Shown here: positions 22,021-33,134 of the stretch, piece by piece | How positions within the stretch are numbered: the first letter of the stretch is position 1 | Layout: each line of letters starts with the position of its first letter | From: Macrobrachium rosenbergii | Lineage: Eukaryota; Arthropoda; Malacostraca; Decapoda; Palaemonidae | Assembly: GCF_040412425.1 (NCBI RefSeq) | Contig: NC_089781.1 | Location: 49,355,227-49,419,226 of the forward strand | DNA: 64,000 bases | Reading direction: 5' to 3' | The notes under the pieces: generated by a model | Told to the model about the DNA's origin: nothing | Database searches by the model: none | Seen by the model: only the letters and a program-made list of their open reading frames with translations | Translations under genes and position numbers: made by a program

Positions 22021-22816
22021 GTTATAGCTAGAAACAGAAGAAAGAAAACGGGAAGGTCCCTTATTCTAGTAGGCAGGGAGGGTGGACCCAAGTAAGTGTA
22101 CTGTAGGTGAGTTGAATCCTCAGAGGATGGAAGTGCATCGGGTCAGCGTAAGGTAGTGGGAACCCCCTCTTGCGCAAACAAGTCAAGCGTTGTGCGGAGA
22201 TAGCCCCCACCCTCAAGGTAAATTACCAAAATGTATATGAGTAATGAGTACTTATAAGAGAAATGAAAGAGTTTTGAGGGCATGTGTCCTGTGAAAGAGT
22301 ACATACTGATTCAGTGTAATCTATGTTTCCTTAAATGCGAATGGCCTATCGAACTGGTTATGCTTGTTGCACACATTCTAGTGTTATTATTGAAGACGTG
22401 TCGCCTAGAATAACATGCGTGTTGCATGAAGAAGGTTAAAGGCAGATGGCCTTATGAGAGTGTATATTCATGTTTCCTTGATTGTGATTTTCCATTTATG
22501 CTTTTGATCTTATTGCAGGCTCATTGCCTATTGAGTTTCTGTGCTGATTCATGTCTACCTTATGTGAATGGGTACGTTTATATGTATATATCTGCCATTG
22601 ATATTTTGTTTGTATATGTGTGACGTTGATTACTTCGGGTGTGATATTGATGTAATTTTTTTTTTGCCATGTCATGTTTTTTGTGTACTCTGTTAGAGTC
22701 GCTGTGGAGCGCTACGCAGCGAGCCTGGCTGAGTAGTGTAGGAGTGGTTACTCCCCCAGCTCAGTCTTTCCTGAATTGTCCAGCATTTCAACGCCCCATA
22801 CTTCGGGTGTGGAGTA
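22021..22816 (+). other. Q 3' untranslated region
   Basis: No convincing gene. One 65-residue ORF (22426-22623) is hydrophobic but lacks a signal peptide, glycosylation pattern or furin site that would suggest an envelope gene. The purine-rich stretch GGGTGTGGAG just before 22817 may be the polypurine tract. Confidence 0.6.
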
Positions 22817-23956
22817 TGTCGGGAATTTCGAACTGATCATTCAAAGTCCCCGCCATTTAACTTCACAAGTGTTGCGTTAAATTGGGGCAAAACTGAGGGA
22901 TCTCACGGGCAGTTCATTGTGCAGAAAGTTGTCCAATACGCGACAGAGTTAAGAAGTAATTCTTAAATGCCTGGAGGGGAAGGAACGCGTCTTATAGTAA
23001 TGAAGACACTATGAATTTTCATTAATGAATATGATTTGCTATTTCCTAGTACGAGCTAAATTGTCTACGTAGAGATTTGGAGCCAAGGACTCCATAGCCA
23101 TTCAAGAATTTGCAGATTACGGCCTTCAGCCAGAACTTCGAGTCAATTCATTGATCCCAGATGATAACTTAACTGTCATTCTTCCTATTCACAAGTAAAG
23201 TAGATTCATTGATCTCCGTAATGCCTAAATAAGCGATGATTCCCGCCTGAATTACAAGGATTCTGTAGTTTACGCGGGAAAGCGTAAGTTTCTTTTGAAG
23301 TAGGGCGAAGCAACACCTCATTCCTGCCCTAGTCCTGAACGTCGTAAGTACCATGATGTTTTAGTGTGTCTCTCGATTCTCTGGCAGCCATCGCCATACC
23401 AGGTCGAATTCCGTAGTAACTGTGAGTTATCTTTATCCGTGTATAGATGTGTCATCCTTGCGATGAGGGACTTGATTTGCGCAGCAAACGAAAGCTGCAA
23501 GTGTAAGAATGTCATTTAATTGTAGTTTAGAGTAAATAGTTCTCGATTTGTTGTGTTTTTTCGTCCAGTCGTGGACTTAGTGTCTTTCAAGCACGTGATA
23601 TCAAAGACCCTATGGGCTACCAAGTAACAAAGCCCAGAGAGCTTTCAGGTTCCTTGAATTGGATTGGTGAGAGTAGTAAGAAACTGCGTGTGCAGTGGAA
23701 ATTTGCTATTAACGTTAATCAGTGTTGGTTCTTAATGCACATTGGCTTAGCCGCCCGTGATGCTCTTTCATTCATGTTCAGTATTGTTAATGGGTTTAAA
23801 TGTTTTTGTAATAAAACTGTAATTTGTTGACCAAATATTATTGAATCCCACCCAGATAGTTTTAGAGAGTGCGCCTCCTCAAGGCCTTGTCATCGGCCCA
23901 TAACATCAGGGCACCAATCAGAACAAAAATAATATAAGTCGAAGAAAATCCCGACA
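22817..23956 (+). repeat. Q 3' LTR
   Basis: 1,140 bases, TGTCGGGA to TCCCGACA, nearly identical to the left LTR and without the hAT insert, so it records the empty target site of O. Confidence 0.95.
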
Positions 23957-23961
23957 CATGT

Positions 23962-26082
23962 TTTAATGAAGGAACTTGTAGCTTACATGTGTTTGTTGAT
24001 GCCTCTCAGGTGGCTTATGGAGCCTGTGCGTATGTTGTTAGTAGTAAGCACACAAGCCACTTGCTAATGAGCAAGTCTCGAGTAGCCCCGATCCCTCCAC
24101 TCTCTATTCCCCGTCAAGAATTACTTGCTTTGACGGTGAATGTCCAGAACAACTCCGCATGCATAAAGTACCAAAATTAAAAGTAAAATGTAATATTTTT
24201 CATATTTAAAGCGTTTTAGGCCACTTCTTATGATGAGGAAACACCCACAATTTTGCCATATTAGCTATGGAGGGTGTTGGGGGACAGGTATTGTCTAACC
24301 TTATAAGTCAAAAATCGAAAATCATTCGATGGGGAACTAGTTTTTCTGAGAAACATTACAGTAAAAAACCTCATTTTCGAACTAACTCCAGTAAGATTTC
24401 TAGGATGCCGATTAGATAATCATTAATATCTCGGATATGGTGAATCTCCTCAAAAAGTGTTCAGAGACAAAGTTTTATTATTTTATATAGTGAAAATTAT
24501 AGTGTGACCTATTTTCTTATATCTCACCGCGGAGTTGTTCTGGACATTGACCGCTTTGACAATAGGCATGCGCCTAGCTGTTCATTTGTTAGAGATATTT
24601 GGGGATAAAATTTCAGATTGCACTGTTTGGAGTGACTCCCAAGTAGCTTTGAGTTGGGTATTTTATGAAAGATCTAAAGAAGTGTTTGTAGTCAACAGAG
24701 TAAAAGAAATTAAGGACTTGAAGTCCGCTCATAACATCAGGTTGCTATATGTCACCATTGAGGATAATCCTGCTGATTTAGTTACACGAGGTATTTCAAT
24801 GTCTCTTTTGAGTAAGCCGGGTTTGTGGTTTCATGGCCCTACCTGGATTGTTGACAGAAAACAGTTTCCAGAACAAGAGGATGTAGTTTACAGAGAGTCT
24901 GTTAATGTCAATGAAATTATTGTAGAACCAGTTTTGAGGAAACCTGATGATGATGTACTTGTATTTAATTGTTCTGAATTCTCTTCACTGAAACATGCAT
25001 TAAGAATTGTAGGTAGATTGATACTGTTTGGGAGAATAATATTTCCCGACAAATTCAGGGAAAGCAATAATTTACTTATTTTAATCAGAATCATGCAACG
25101 TCAAGCCTTTCCAACACTATATTATGCGTTGACTAATGGGTTACAAACCAGTTCTAGTGTTCCTTCTGAGTTAAGGAATCTTATCAGACAGTTAGGTCTT
25201 TATGTTGATGAAAGCGGTGTCATTCGGTGCCAAGGAAGACTTCACAATGCAGATTTGCCCGAATTCGCTAAGCACCCAGTATACGTCGCCAATCGACACT
25301 CCTTGTGGCAGCTTATAGTGTCTCATTATCACGTACTCAATCTGCACTGCAACACGAATACGCTTGTGGTTATATTGAGACAACAGTTTTGGGCTGGAAA
25401 AATGAGGCAGTCCGTTAAGAAGATTCTGAAAGAGTGTTTATTGTGTAAGAAAGCACAAAATCAACCCCTAAGTCTACCTGGATTTCCCCCACTGCCACCC
25501 GAATGAGTTAAGCATGAAGTACCTTTTTCTTGTGTTGGCGTCGACTATACGGGAAACATTAACGTGTCCGAAAATGAGGCTGAAAATGAGAAGGCGTATG
25601 TCTTGTTATTTACATGCACTACGTCAAGAGCAGTAGCCTTATATGTGTGCAGATCCATGAATGCACAAGAATTCCTCTTTGTTTTTAGACAATTCGCTGC
25701 AAGACACGGACTTCCGAAGGTTTTGATAAGTGATAATGCACCAAACTTTATTGCAGCTAGTAAGTTTCTAAGAGATGTCAGCGAAGAGCCCGAGGTGCGA
25801 AATTATTTGACGGATCATAATTTAGAATGGAAGTTCATAACTCCCCGGTCACCATGGAAAGGCGGCTTTTATGAGAGACTGATCGGAGTAGTGAAATCAT
25901 GCTTACAAAGGGCCTTGTATAGAAAAAGGATCTCCTTTTTAGAACTCACTACCATCGTTGCCGAAGCTGAGAACATCATTAATAACAGGCCGCTAACATA
26001 TGTCAACGAAGATAACGCCGACATCGCGCTCACCCCTGCCAAACTCTTATACGGCAGAACTATTGCAATGGCTCCTCCTTTT
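23962..26082 (+). pseudogene. Element N: BEL/Pao pol, right part (RNase H and integrase)
   Basis: Coding resumes after Q with CLFVDASQVAYGACAY (RNase H) and PRQELLALT, is interrupted by element R, and resumes at 24561 with IGMRLAVHLLEIFG. RNase H ends with NPADLVTRG near 24770. Integrase shows LHCNTNTL with CLLCKKAQ, a TGA at 25504, then VGVDYTGNI, LISDNAPNF and WKGGFYERLIG (D, D and E), and NNRPLTYVNEDN. The gene stops near 26082 where a CsRn1-type LTR end begins. No N LTR was found. Confidence 0.85.
24135..24552. mobile_element. Element R: 418-bp TIR element (MITE) in N
   Basis: Flanked by a perfect 8-base duplication GCTTTGAC (24127-24134 and 24553-24560). Terminal inverted repeats start GGTGAATGTCCAGAACAACT on the left and match the right end over 24 bases with one mismatch. 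No coding capacity. The 8-base duplication allows hAT, P or Merlin groups; the GG start leans to Merlin but this is weak. Confidence 0.9.
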
Positions 26083-26572
26083 AAGAGGTGCGAAAGAAAC
26101 GAGCAGGATAAGGTTACTGCTACTTTATTCATGTTGTTGTTGTTGTATTGTATTAAGCCAACTCTTGTGTTGGCACGGCAGTTGGCTTGATACAATGTTA
26201 ACAACAACGCTACTATTATTCATGTTGTTGTTGTTGTATTGTATTAAGCCAACTCTTGTGTTGGCACAGGTAACCTTATCCTGCTCGTTTTGATTCTTCT
26301 TAAAAGGAGGAGCCATTGCAATAGTTCTGCATATAAGAAAGAAACGACATATGTTAGGATATTAATGATGTTCTCAGCTTCGGCAACGATGGTAGTGAGT
26401 TCTAAAAGAATCCTTTTTCTATACAAGGCCCTTTGTAAGCATGATTTCATGATCAGTCTCTCCAGGTGACCGGGAGTTTAGAACTTTCTAAATTATGATC
26501 CGTCAAATAATTTAGGCACCTCGGCTCTTCGCTGACATCTCTTAGAAACTTACTAGCTGCAATAAAGTTTGG
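25739..26572. repeat. Fold-back: inverted duplication of N integrase end and LTR end
   Basis: Sequence from about 25739-26117 (integrase and start of a CsRn1-type LTR end) recurs in reverse complement at about 26268-26572, with small deletions in the second arm. The centre (26118-26267) holds two direct copies of a TTG-rich hairpin motif. The inverted arm still reads as integrase on the minus strand (for example ELTTIVAEAENI). It is a rearrangement, not a gene. Confidence 0.85.
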
Positions 26573-26924
26573 CGTCGCGCCGTGGAATACAATGAAAACC
26601 TCAGTGACCTGAGGTCGATAATAAATTACAATAAATACAGCGAACCAGTACACTTTACGATGTAAGAACAGACAGAAATGGAATTGGATACAGTCTTGAT
26701 GCCAGTGAAAGAAGAAACATGCGACGCATTTTTGACAGCAGGTAAACAAAATATATACATAAAGTAAATGACTGAACTTTGCGTGACCTGATGCGTTAGG
26801 CGTGACTAATTGTAAGCAAAGAAAATGGGACGCCACCACAGAAAACTTGCCCAGCAGAGACTTTGCAATTAACACTTTTAGCAGGGACTTCACGAATGAC
26901 TTTACGGATGACTTTACTACAGCC
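26083..26924 (-). repeat. CsRn1-type LTR (K/J subfamily), disrupted
   Basis: 26083-26130 matches the LTR 3' end of J in reverse complement (GAGGTGCGAAAGAAACGAGC). 26577-26924 matches the rest of the LTR as in K. The fold-back lies between. No internal region is attached on the 26083 side, so it may be a solo LTR that landed in N. Confidence 0.65.
26121..26267. repeat. Two direct copies of a TTG-rich hairpin repeat
   Basis: Copies at 26121-26176 and 26211-26267 each read (TTG)n, then GTATTAAGCCAACTC and TTGTGTTGGCAC. GCCAAC and GTTGGC can pair. The segment between them can also pair with the flanking TTG runs. Confidence 0.75.
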
Positions 26925-26929
26925 TTATG

Positions 26930-27302
26930 TTCAGGGCCATCTTTGGTTGGTCCATCAGGGGGGTCATTGCATGGGGCGGCGGTACCAGTTTGGAGGTGTG
27001 CGGGGGAGGGGGTTGTGAGAGGGAGGTGTCTGCCTCTGAGAGGTTAGCGGTAATTTGTACATGGTTGGGAACGTCTCCATCCATGTTCTTTTTGCGCTCT
27101 CACTTGGAGTGTGTGGGAGCACTCAAGACAATACACGCTAATGACACTGGCGATCTGCTGACGAGGGTCGGTTAACGCCCGAACGCTTTATTAGAGCGCT
27201 GTAGTTAGTCCGTTAGGGGTGTGGATTAGGTTCATTGGGCCAAGACTTAGTCGCCATTTGGGTCCCTCAATGACTTCTGGGAACCACTCCGGGGGCCAAC
27301 AC
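26930..27302 (-). pseudogene. Element M: CsRn1-type leader and gag start
   Basis: On the minus strand a gag start ATG lies at 27072-27083, in a context matching C's Gag start (MDGDIHNHVQITANLSEADT in C). The reading continues to about 26930 and is then cut by the adjacent LTR. The leader 27084-27302 resembles that of C and begins with a decayed tRNA-Trp-type primer site near 27290-27301. Confidence 0.7.
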
Positions 27303-27686
27303 TGTGAGAGAGGTGCGAAATAATGAGCAGAAGACAAGTACTGCTGGTTTGTTGATGAAAACTAGCTGCTTGTAAAGTGGGATGCAGACGTCTGTGTAGT
27401 TCGCAAAGACCGCTGGTACAAAGATTTACAGGTAACCTGGGGTCAAACTAATTCCTTACAAACACAGGACAGGTTCATACAGAGAACATAGTGATCAACA
27501 ATGTCTGACATATAACATAAATAACTCTATACTTGTACATAAAACATGATTGTTTAGAAAGACAACATATATACACTTTACAATTATGATGATAAATATA
27601 CATTCCAATCGACCTTAGGTCAATGGAAAGGCACCACAGAAAACAGGATGTTCTCTGCAGAGAACATGTTGAGCGGGGACTTTACA
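27303..27686 (-). repeat. Element M 5' LTR
   Basis: 384 bases; on the minus strand TGTAAAGTCC to CTCTCACA. It closely resembles both LTRs of element C (28772-29153 and 36648-37033). Confidence 0.88.
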
Positions 27687-27747
27687 AGTTCCTCACTGCT
27701 GCTACAATGTTTATTGTTGACGAACCAATAGTTATTCTTTTGAAGTG

Positions 27748-28032
27748 TTAATATTTTCGTAGTGTGCTGTCAGATCCAAATAGCATACACTCAGTTTTGT
27801 CTTCATTAATTTTAAATTTCTTCACCAACATCCATTTTTTTATATCTTTCTTTATTGCATTAATTTTACTAACGGTGTCTTCCACCTTTTCGACAGGAAA
27901 ATAGAACTGGGTATCATCAGCATACATTTTATACTTAACCTTGTGCTTATTTAGAATTCTAGATAATTCAACTGTGTAAATACTAATCAGCAGTGGACCC
28001 AGAATGCTGCCTTGGGGCACCCCTTTTGTTAG
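27748..28032 (-). pseudogene. LINE reverse transcriptase fragment T1
   Basis: On the minus strand: TKGVPQGSILGPLL, YKMYADDTQFYF (active site ADD) and FKINEDKTECMLFG. These are non-LTR RT motifs of the CR1/Jockey type. It is cut at 28032 by the LTR start of element B and ends at a stop near 27748. It could belong to the LINE at 56214-59100, see findings. Confidence 0.88.
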
Positions 28033-28372
28033 TGTAAGGGCGACAAATCACGCCCCTCCTTTCTTGTGTTTCTCCCCTCAGATGTACATTAATCACATCA
28101 TGTATATTATCTGTCTTTATTTCAGATTCTTTATGTACCTCATCTTATGCACCATTGTATGGCCTTTCCGCTGACATGTATATCTACCTTTTATATGCCA
28201 TGTAATGAATATTGTACATATTTTAATGCTTGTCAGAAAACACAAATTCTGTATGGACGCAGCGGGGGGCCTCGGGTCACCTGCTATGTTTCCGTCCACT
28301 TTTTGCTTTATAAAACCTGTTGAGAATAATAAAGGATCAGTCTCTCTTTTGACATTTCTCTTGAACCTCACA
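28033..28372 (+). repeat. B 5' LTR
   Basis: TGTAAGGGCGACAAATCACG to CCTCACA, 340 bases. It is aligned with the 3' copy starting at 39325 and is followed after one C by a decayed primer site (TGGAAACCG where related elements have TGGTGACCC). Confidence 0.85.
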
Positions 28373-28517
28373 CTGGAAACCGTGCCATTAACGGACTAAA
28401 TACAGCGTACCTAAAAGGGCACGTTTTGGCACTTCGTTCGACCTCTCGAACAAATCAGCACCATTAACGGACTCAATACGGCACATTTTCCTGCGTTTTG
28501 GTGCGTGAGAAGTAAAG
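28373..28517 (+). other. B leader
   Basis: Short untranslated leader with three copies of a CCATTAACGGACT-like phrase. Related phrases are in the leaders of C, E and J, so it is a feature of this clade. Confidence 0.6.
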
Positions 28518-28771
28518 ATGTCAGAAGCAGAACCTCAATGCGAACCCGCGAGCATCATCTGTATGCCTCTCTCACCACCAAAGCCAGACACAGTCAAACT
28601 TCCCCCGTTCTCGTGGCAAAACACAGCATCATGGTTCCGGCGCTCAGAAGCACACTTTTGCATGGCGTGCATCTCAGATGATGCTACCAAATCAGACATA
28701 GTCATGACAGCGCTCCCGGAAAAAGTATTCAACAGAATCTTCCCCTGGCTGGACACGCAACCGGACAAAGT
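28518..28771 (+). pseudogene. gag: B gag, N-terminal part
   Basis: The ATG at 28518 begins MSEAEPQCEPAS, followed by PPFSWQNTASWFRRSEAHF and TALPEKVFNRIFPWL, the capsid-like N-terminal motif of CsRn1-type Gag. Coding is cut by element C's LTR at 28772 and resumes at 37034 with TFTDLKNKLLSSY. Confidence 0.88.
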
Positions 28772-29153
28772 TGTAAAGTCCCTGCTCAACGTGTTCTCTG
28801 TAGAGAACATCCCGTTTTCTACAGTGCCTTTCCATTGACTTAAGGTAGATTGGAATGTATATTTAATCATCATAATTGTAAAGTGTATATATGTTGTCTT
28901 TCTAAACAATCATGTTTCATGTACAAGTAACGAGTTATGTATATGTCAGACATTGATGATCCCTATGTTCTCTGTATGAACCTGTCCTGTTTTTTGTAAG
29001 GAATTAGTTTGACCCCAGGTCACCTGTAAATCTTTGTACCAGTGGTCTCTGCGAACTATGCAGACATCCGCATCCTGCTTTATAAGCAGCTAGTTTTCAT
29101 CAATAAACCAGCAGTACTTGTCTTCCTGCTCATTTTTTCTCACTTCTCTCACA
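28772..29153 (+). repeat. C 5' LTR
   Basis: 382 bases, TGTAAAGTCC to TCTCACA. A TTATAAG TATA-like box near 29079 and AATAAA near 29102 lie close together near the 3' end, as in the J LTR. Confidence 0.9.
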
Positions 29154-29397
29154 GTGGTGACCCCCAGAGTGGTTCCCAGAAGCCATTAACGGACCCAAAC
29201 GGCAAATAAGTCTTGACCCAATGAACCTAATCCACACCCCTAACGGACTAACTACAGCGCTCTAACAAAGCATTCGGGCGTTAACTGACCCTCGTCAGCA
29301 GATCGCCAGCGTCATTAGTGGACCCACACAGCACGCTCCCCCAGCGTGTATTGGCATGAGTGTTCCCAAACACTCCAAGTGAGAGCGCAAAAAGAGC
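29154..29397 (+). other. C primer-binding site and leader
   Basis: TGGTGACCCCC at 29155-29165 is the tRNA-Trp-type primer site, one base after the LTR. The leader to 29397 repeats phrases such as ATTAACGGACC and CTAACGGACTA and has no ORF of note. Confidence 0.7.
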
Positions 29398-30250
29398 ATG
29401 GACGGAGACATTCACAACCACGTGCAAATTACAGCAAACCTCTCAGAGGCAGACACCTCCCTCTCGCAACCCCCTCCCCTGCACACCTCCACACCGGTAC
29501 TGCCGCCCCACGTGATGACCCCCTTGATGGACCAACCAAAGACGGCCCTTAACATAAGTCTGCCGCCATTCACCAAGGAGAATGCAGCGTCTTGGTTCTA
29601 CAGGGTCGAGTGGCAATTCAGAATAGCAGGCCTGACTGACGAGGTGTTGAAGGCAGACATTGCCATTAACGCCCTCCCAGAGGAGATATATAAGAAGATC
29701 GCCCCTTGGTTGATGATGACGTCGGTCCCCTCCACCTTCCAAGAACTGAAATTCACTCTCGTCGAGACTTGCTCCCTGCCAGTCTCTGAGAGAGCTGCCC
29801 TCGTCCTCGACCTCGCCCTCAACCCCCAGCAGGAGGGAAACTTCTTGGAAGTGTGGCATGACCTCCAGGACCTCCTCCTCCTCCCCGAGACTGACAGCAG
29901 CAGCAGGCGCAAGGAAATCAGTCCGTCGAGGGAGATCTTCCTGTGGGCAGATCACGGATGCGTGAACCCTGCCAGTAAAGGACTTAATCAGGTTGGCGCA
30001 GCAGCTGACAGACTCCACAAAGTCGGCCAAACAGGCGACCACGCCCGCACACTCCGCCAACTGCCTCCTGCCGGAGGACCCCACCATGGAGCCTGTCAAC
30101 TCCATTGAGCAGAAAAGGTCATCCCACCAGCAGAAGAATGAGGGGCCAGGGCTGTGCTACTTCCACCGGAGGTTCAGGAGAGCCACCCAGAGGTGCGAAA
30201 CCCCCTGCCCTTTCTTCCCTTCAAAAAACGGAGGAGGCGGTGGCCAACCC
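29398..30250 (+). pseudogene. gag: C gag with CHCC finger
   Basis: The ATG at 29398 starts MDGDIHNHVQITANLSEAD. PPFTKENAASWFYRVEWQF and NALPEEIYKKIAPWL mark the capsid-like N-terminus, and ERAALVLDLALNPQQ the second half. Frame breaks occur at about 29915 and 30100. The finger LCYFHRRFRRATQRC followed by PC is the C-x2-H-x9-C-x3-C type characteristic of CsRn1-clade Gag rather than the usual CCHC knuckle. Confidence 0.85.
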
Positions 30251-31942
30251 CAAAGGCCCCAGGGAACCCGCCATCTGTTACATTGCACCCCACCAGTATG
30301 GTTCCCTCCTGAAGGAGTTCTGGAGGTCTTTAAACCCAAGCTCCGCCGGATGCCTGGGACTCTGGCCAGACTCGGGATATACCACTACATCGAGACGAAG
30401 GGCCCCCAGACGCACGCGAAATTCCGACGGCTTCCCCCACAGTGCCTTCAGGAGGCCAAAAAGGCCTTCGCAGAGATGGAAAGGATGGGCATATGCAAAA
30501 AGACTCCAGCCCGTGGGCCTCCCCTCTTCACATGGTGCAGAAAGCGGACGGCACCTGGAGGCCCTGCGGCGACTACAGGCGGCTGAACCTGGCAACAGAA
30601 CCAGACCACTACCCCCTGCCGCACATGCAGGACCTGACGGCCTGTTTCCACAGGGACAGGATATTCTCCAAAATGGACCTACTAAAGTCTTATTTTCAGG
30701 TCCCAGTAGTGCCGGAGGACATCCGCAAAACCACCATCATCATGCCCTTCGGGTCCTACGTCTTAGCCTTCTCCACCTTTGACCCGAGGAACATGGGCGC
30801 GACCTTCCAGAGATTGATGGACAGCATCCTGGGGGACCTGGACTTCTGCATCTGCTACGTCGACAATATCCTAATCTTTTCCAGATCCCAGGGGTAACGC
30901 CTGTGACACATCCGGAAGGTCCTGCAGTGCCTGCAGGAAAGTGGCCTCATCGTCAGGTGTGACGAATGCACCTTTGGCATCGAGAAAGTGGAGTTCCTGG
31001 GCCACAAGATATTCCCGGAAGATATCCGCCCAATGTTGTCGAAGCTGTCAAGAAGTTCCCCACCCCTACCTCCATCAGGGCTGTACAAGAATTCCTCGGG
31101 ATGGTCAACTACTACAGGAGATTCATCCCGGGGATTGCTCACACCATGGTCCCCCTGACGGAGGTCCTGAAGGGACGCCCAAAGACCTTAGTGTGGGGCC
31201 TCGACCAGCAGAAGGCTTTCCTCCTGATGAAGGCACCCTCACCAAAGCAACATCTTTGGCCCACCAGGACCCCAGTACTCCCCTCCAGCTGATGACGGAA
31301 GCCAACAACGTCGCCTGCGGAGCAGTCCTGGAACAGGTCATAAGAGGGACCCCTCAGCCCATCGCCTTCTTCAGTAGGAGGCTAAACCCCACCGAGTCCC
31401 ACCACAGCACCTTCGACCAAGAACTCCTCACAGCATACCAGGTGGTACGGCACTTCAAGTTCCTCCTGGAGGGGGACGCCCTTCACAACTTGGACCCACC
31501 ACCAGCTGCTTGTCCATGCCTTCACAAAGCTGGGTGACACATGGTCCTCTAGGCAGCAGTAGCACCTCGCAGCCGTCACAGAGTTCACCTGCACCATCAA
31601 ATACCTCCCTGGCAGGAAGAACCTGGTAGCTGACTCCCTCTCGAGGATTGAGATTAAGATCGGGATCGACTATGAGGACTTCGCCAGCGAACAACCTGCT
31701 GACCCTGAGACCCCAGCCTACCGCACAGCCGTCATGTCACTGAAGTGGAAGGACGTGCCCTTCAGCTCAGGAGGATCAACATTACTGAGTGATGTTAGTA
31801 CCAGACGCCCCCGCCCCATGGTACCCACCTCCAGATGTCGGCTGGTTTTCAACATCTTCCACAGCCTATCCCACCCCTCCAGAAGGACAACAGCCAGACT
31901 GCTGACAGAGAAGTTCGTCTGGCACGGCATACAGAAAGACGC
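30251..31942 (+). pseudogene. pol: C pol, RT and RNase H, left of D
   Basis: Directly after the Gag finger the reading goes to ICYIAPHQYGSLLKEF, the RT entry, so the protease is absent. RT motifs include YRRLNLATEPDHYPLP, FSKMDLLKSYFQVPV and CYVDNILIFS (about 30855-30884); the second Asp of YVDD is Asn. A TAA at 30895 and further breaks follow. FLGMVNYYRRFIPG and RNase H pieces (TEANNVACGAVLEQ, FFSRRLNP) reach 31690. The segment ends in the integrase zinc region (KFVWHGIQKDA) where D begins. Confidence 0.88.
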
Positions 31943-32315
31943 TGTGGCGGAATTCAAAACCACAAAAAACAGTACACAACACTCACCCTGATCCTCGGTT
32001 GCTGGAAGATGGAGTAAGGCGTCCACGGTCGCCAACACAGCACCCAAAACCACACAAACAAAACAAGGGAACATAAAAAAAGAAGATAGAACTATATACA
32101 CAACAAGAACAGCACACTAACAAGAAAAACCAACAACTCTCAAAAAGCACACAAAAAAACTGTCCAAGACCAAACGACTGACCGGCACTAGGTCTGACTC
32201 AAGACTCACTCCAAAACCGAAAATCCTTCACATATTCCACAGACAGACAGCGCCGTAAACAAACTAACGACCTCATCCCTCTTCCAACAACCGAAGCACT
32301 CACCAACGACCATTA

Positions 32316-32379
<64 letters not shown>

Positions 32380-32427
32380 ACGTTGGGAAATGCTAAATAC
32401 AAACAAATTTATTCATCCCTCTATAAT
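31943..32427 (-). repeat. D 3' LTR
   Basis: 485 bases; on the minus strand ATTATAGAGGG to CCGCCACA. It includes a (CT)n tract at 32318-32376. Confidence 0.93.
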
Positions 32428-32452
32428 TCTCCCCCTTTTAGCATTTCCCAAC
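32382..32452 (-). promoter_or_regulatory. Hairpin bracketing the polypurine tract of D
   Basis: GTTGGGAAATGCTAAA at 32382-32397 pairs with its complement at 32437-32452. The loop contains the LTR start and the purine tract (minus strand AAAAGGGGGAGA). Same arrangement as in L. Confidence 0.8.
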
Positions 32453-32461
32453 CAACACCTT

Positions 32462-33132
32462 TCACACCTCTTTCAAATCGCTTTCAAACACCCACGGATG
32501 CTCACTAGCAGGTCCTCTAGATCGCGTTTGCGGGCACGCAATCATTCTCTCAGAATCATTCTCTCTTCTAGCAACATTCAAACTAACATCTTCTCCTCCA
32601 TTCTCTCTCAGATTCACACTATCTTCTTCACTATTACCACTCTCAATTTCATCCACAATCTCATCTATACCCTCTAACTCGTTCCCAAATACCTCCCCAA
32701 TTCTTCAACTAACCCATCCCATTCGCTCATTGACCTTTCCAATTCTTGCAACGATTCATTCATGCTTTCAATCACTTATCGTCTATCACTGCTACGCTCT
32801 CTTACTCTTACACTTTCGCTCACCTCCAACCGTTCACTTACCCCTACACGTTCAGTCAACTCAGTTATATCAAACCCGCATATGCTAATCGTTCTATTCA
32901 TACCATCCCATTCATCCGTATTACACGCTTTATCACTCATTTTCACTTTGGCACTCACACCCCTATCACACAACCTACGACCATTCAGTTTACTTACGTT
33001 CTTCCCTTTCTTACATTTCCTACCATACTCTATCAAAACAAATTGCTGATCCTCATGCAACAACCCCTCACGTACATGCATCACACGCACCGCTTGCATC
33101 CTGGAGGACCCACCCATTTGAACCCCCTTCAC
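32462..33132 (-). pseudogene. D remnant of pol: start joined to acidic tail
   Basis: On the minus strand the -1 frame after gag reads KGVQMGGSSRMQAV, then HVREGLLHE (pol start in L) and directly DQQFVLIEYGRK (the tail of L's integrase). Downstream a frame break near 32776 separates it from the final tail ending QTRSRGPASEHPW. No enzyme domain is left. Confidence 0.85.
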
Positions 33133-33134
33133 AC

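Larger units (their letters stand above)
12077..23956 (+). mobile_element. Element Q: BEL/Pao retrotransposon with extra SGNH-like ORF
   Basis: Two ~1.14-kb LTRs beginning TGTCGGGA and ending TCCCGACA flank an internal region with primer site, a 180-residue ORF, gag, protease, RT, RNase H and integrase. It lies within the pol gene of element N. Flanking bases are CTTGT (12072-12076) and CATGT (23957-23961), a 4/5 match that fits a 5-base BEL/Pao target duplication. The left LTR is interrupted by hAT element O. Gag-pol has several stops and frame breaks. Confidence 0.88.

Noticed and set aside
22426..22623. Hydrophobic ORF as an envelope gene of element Q
   Set aside because: Only 65 residues, no signal peptide, cleavage site or glycosylation pattern; likely chance.
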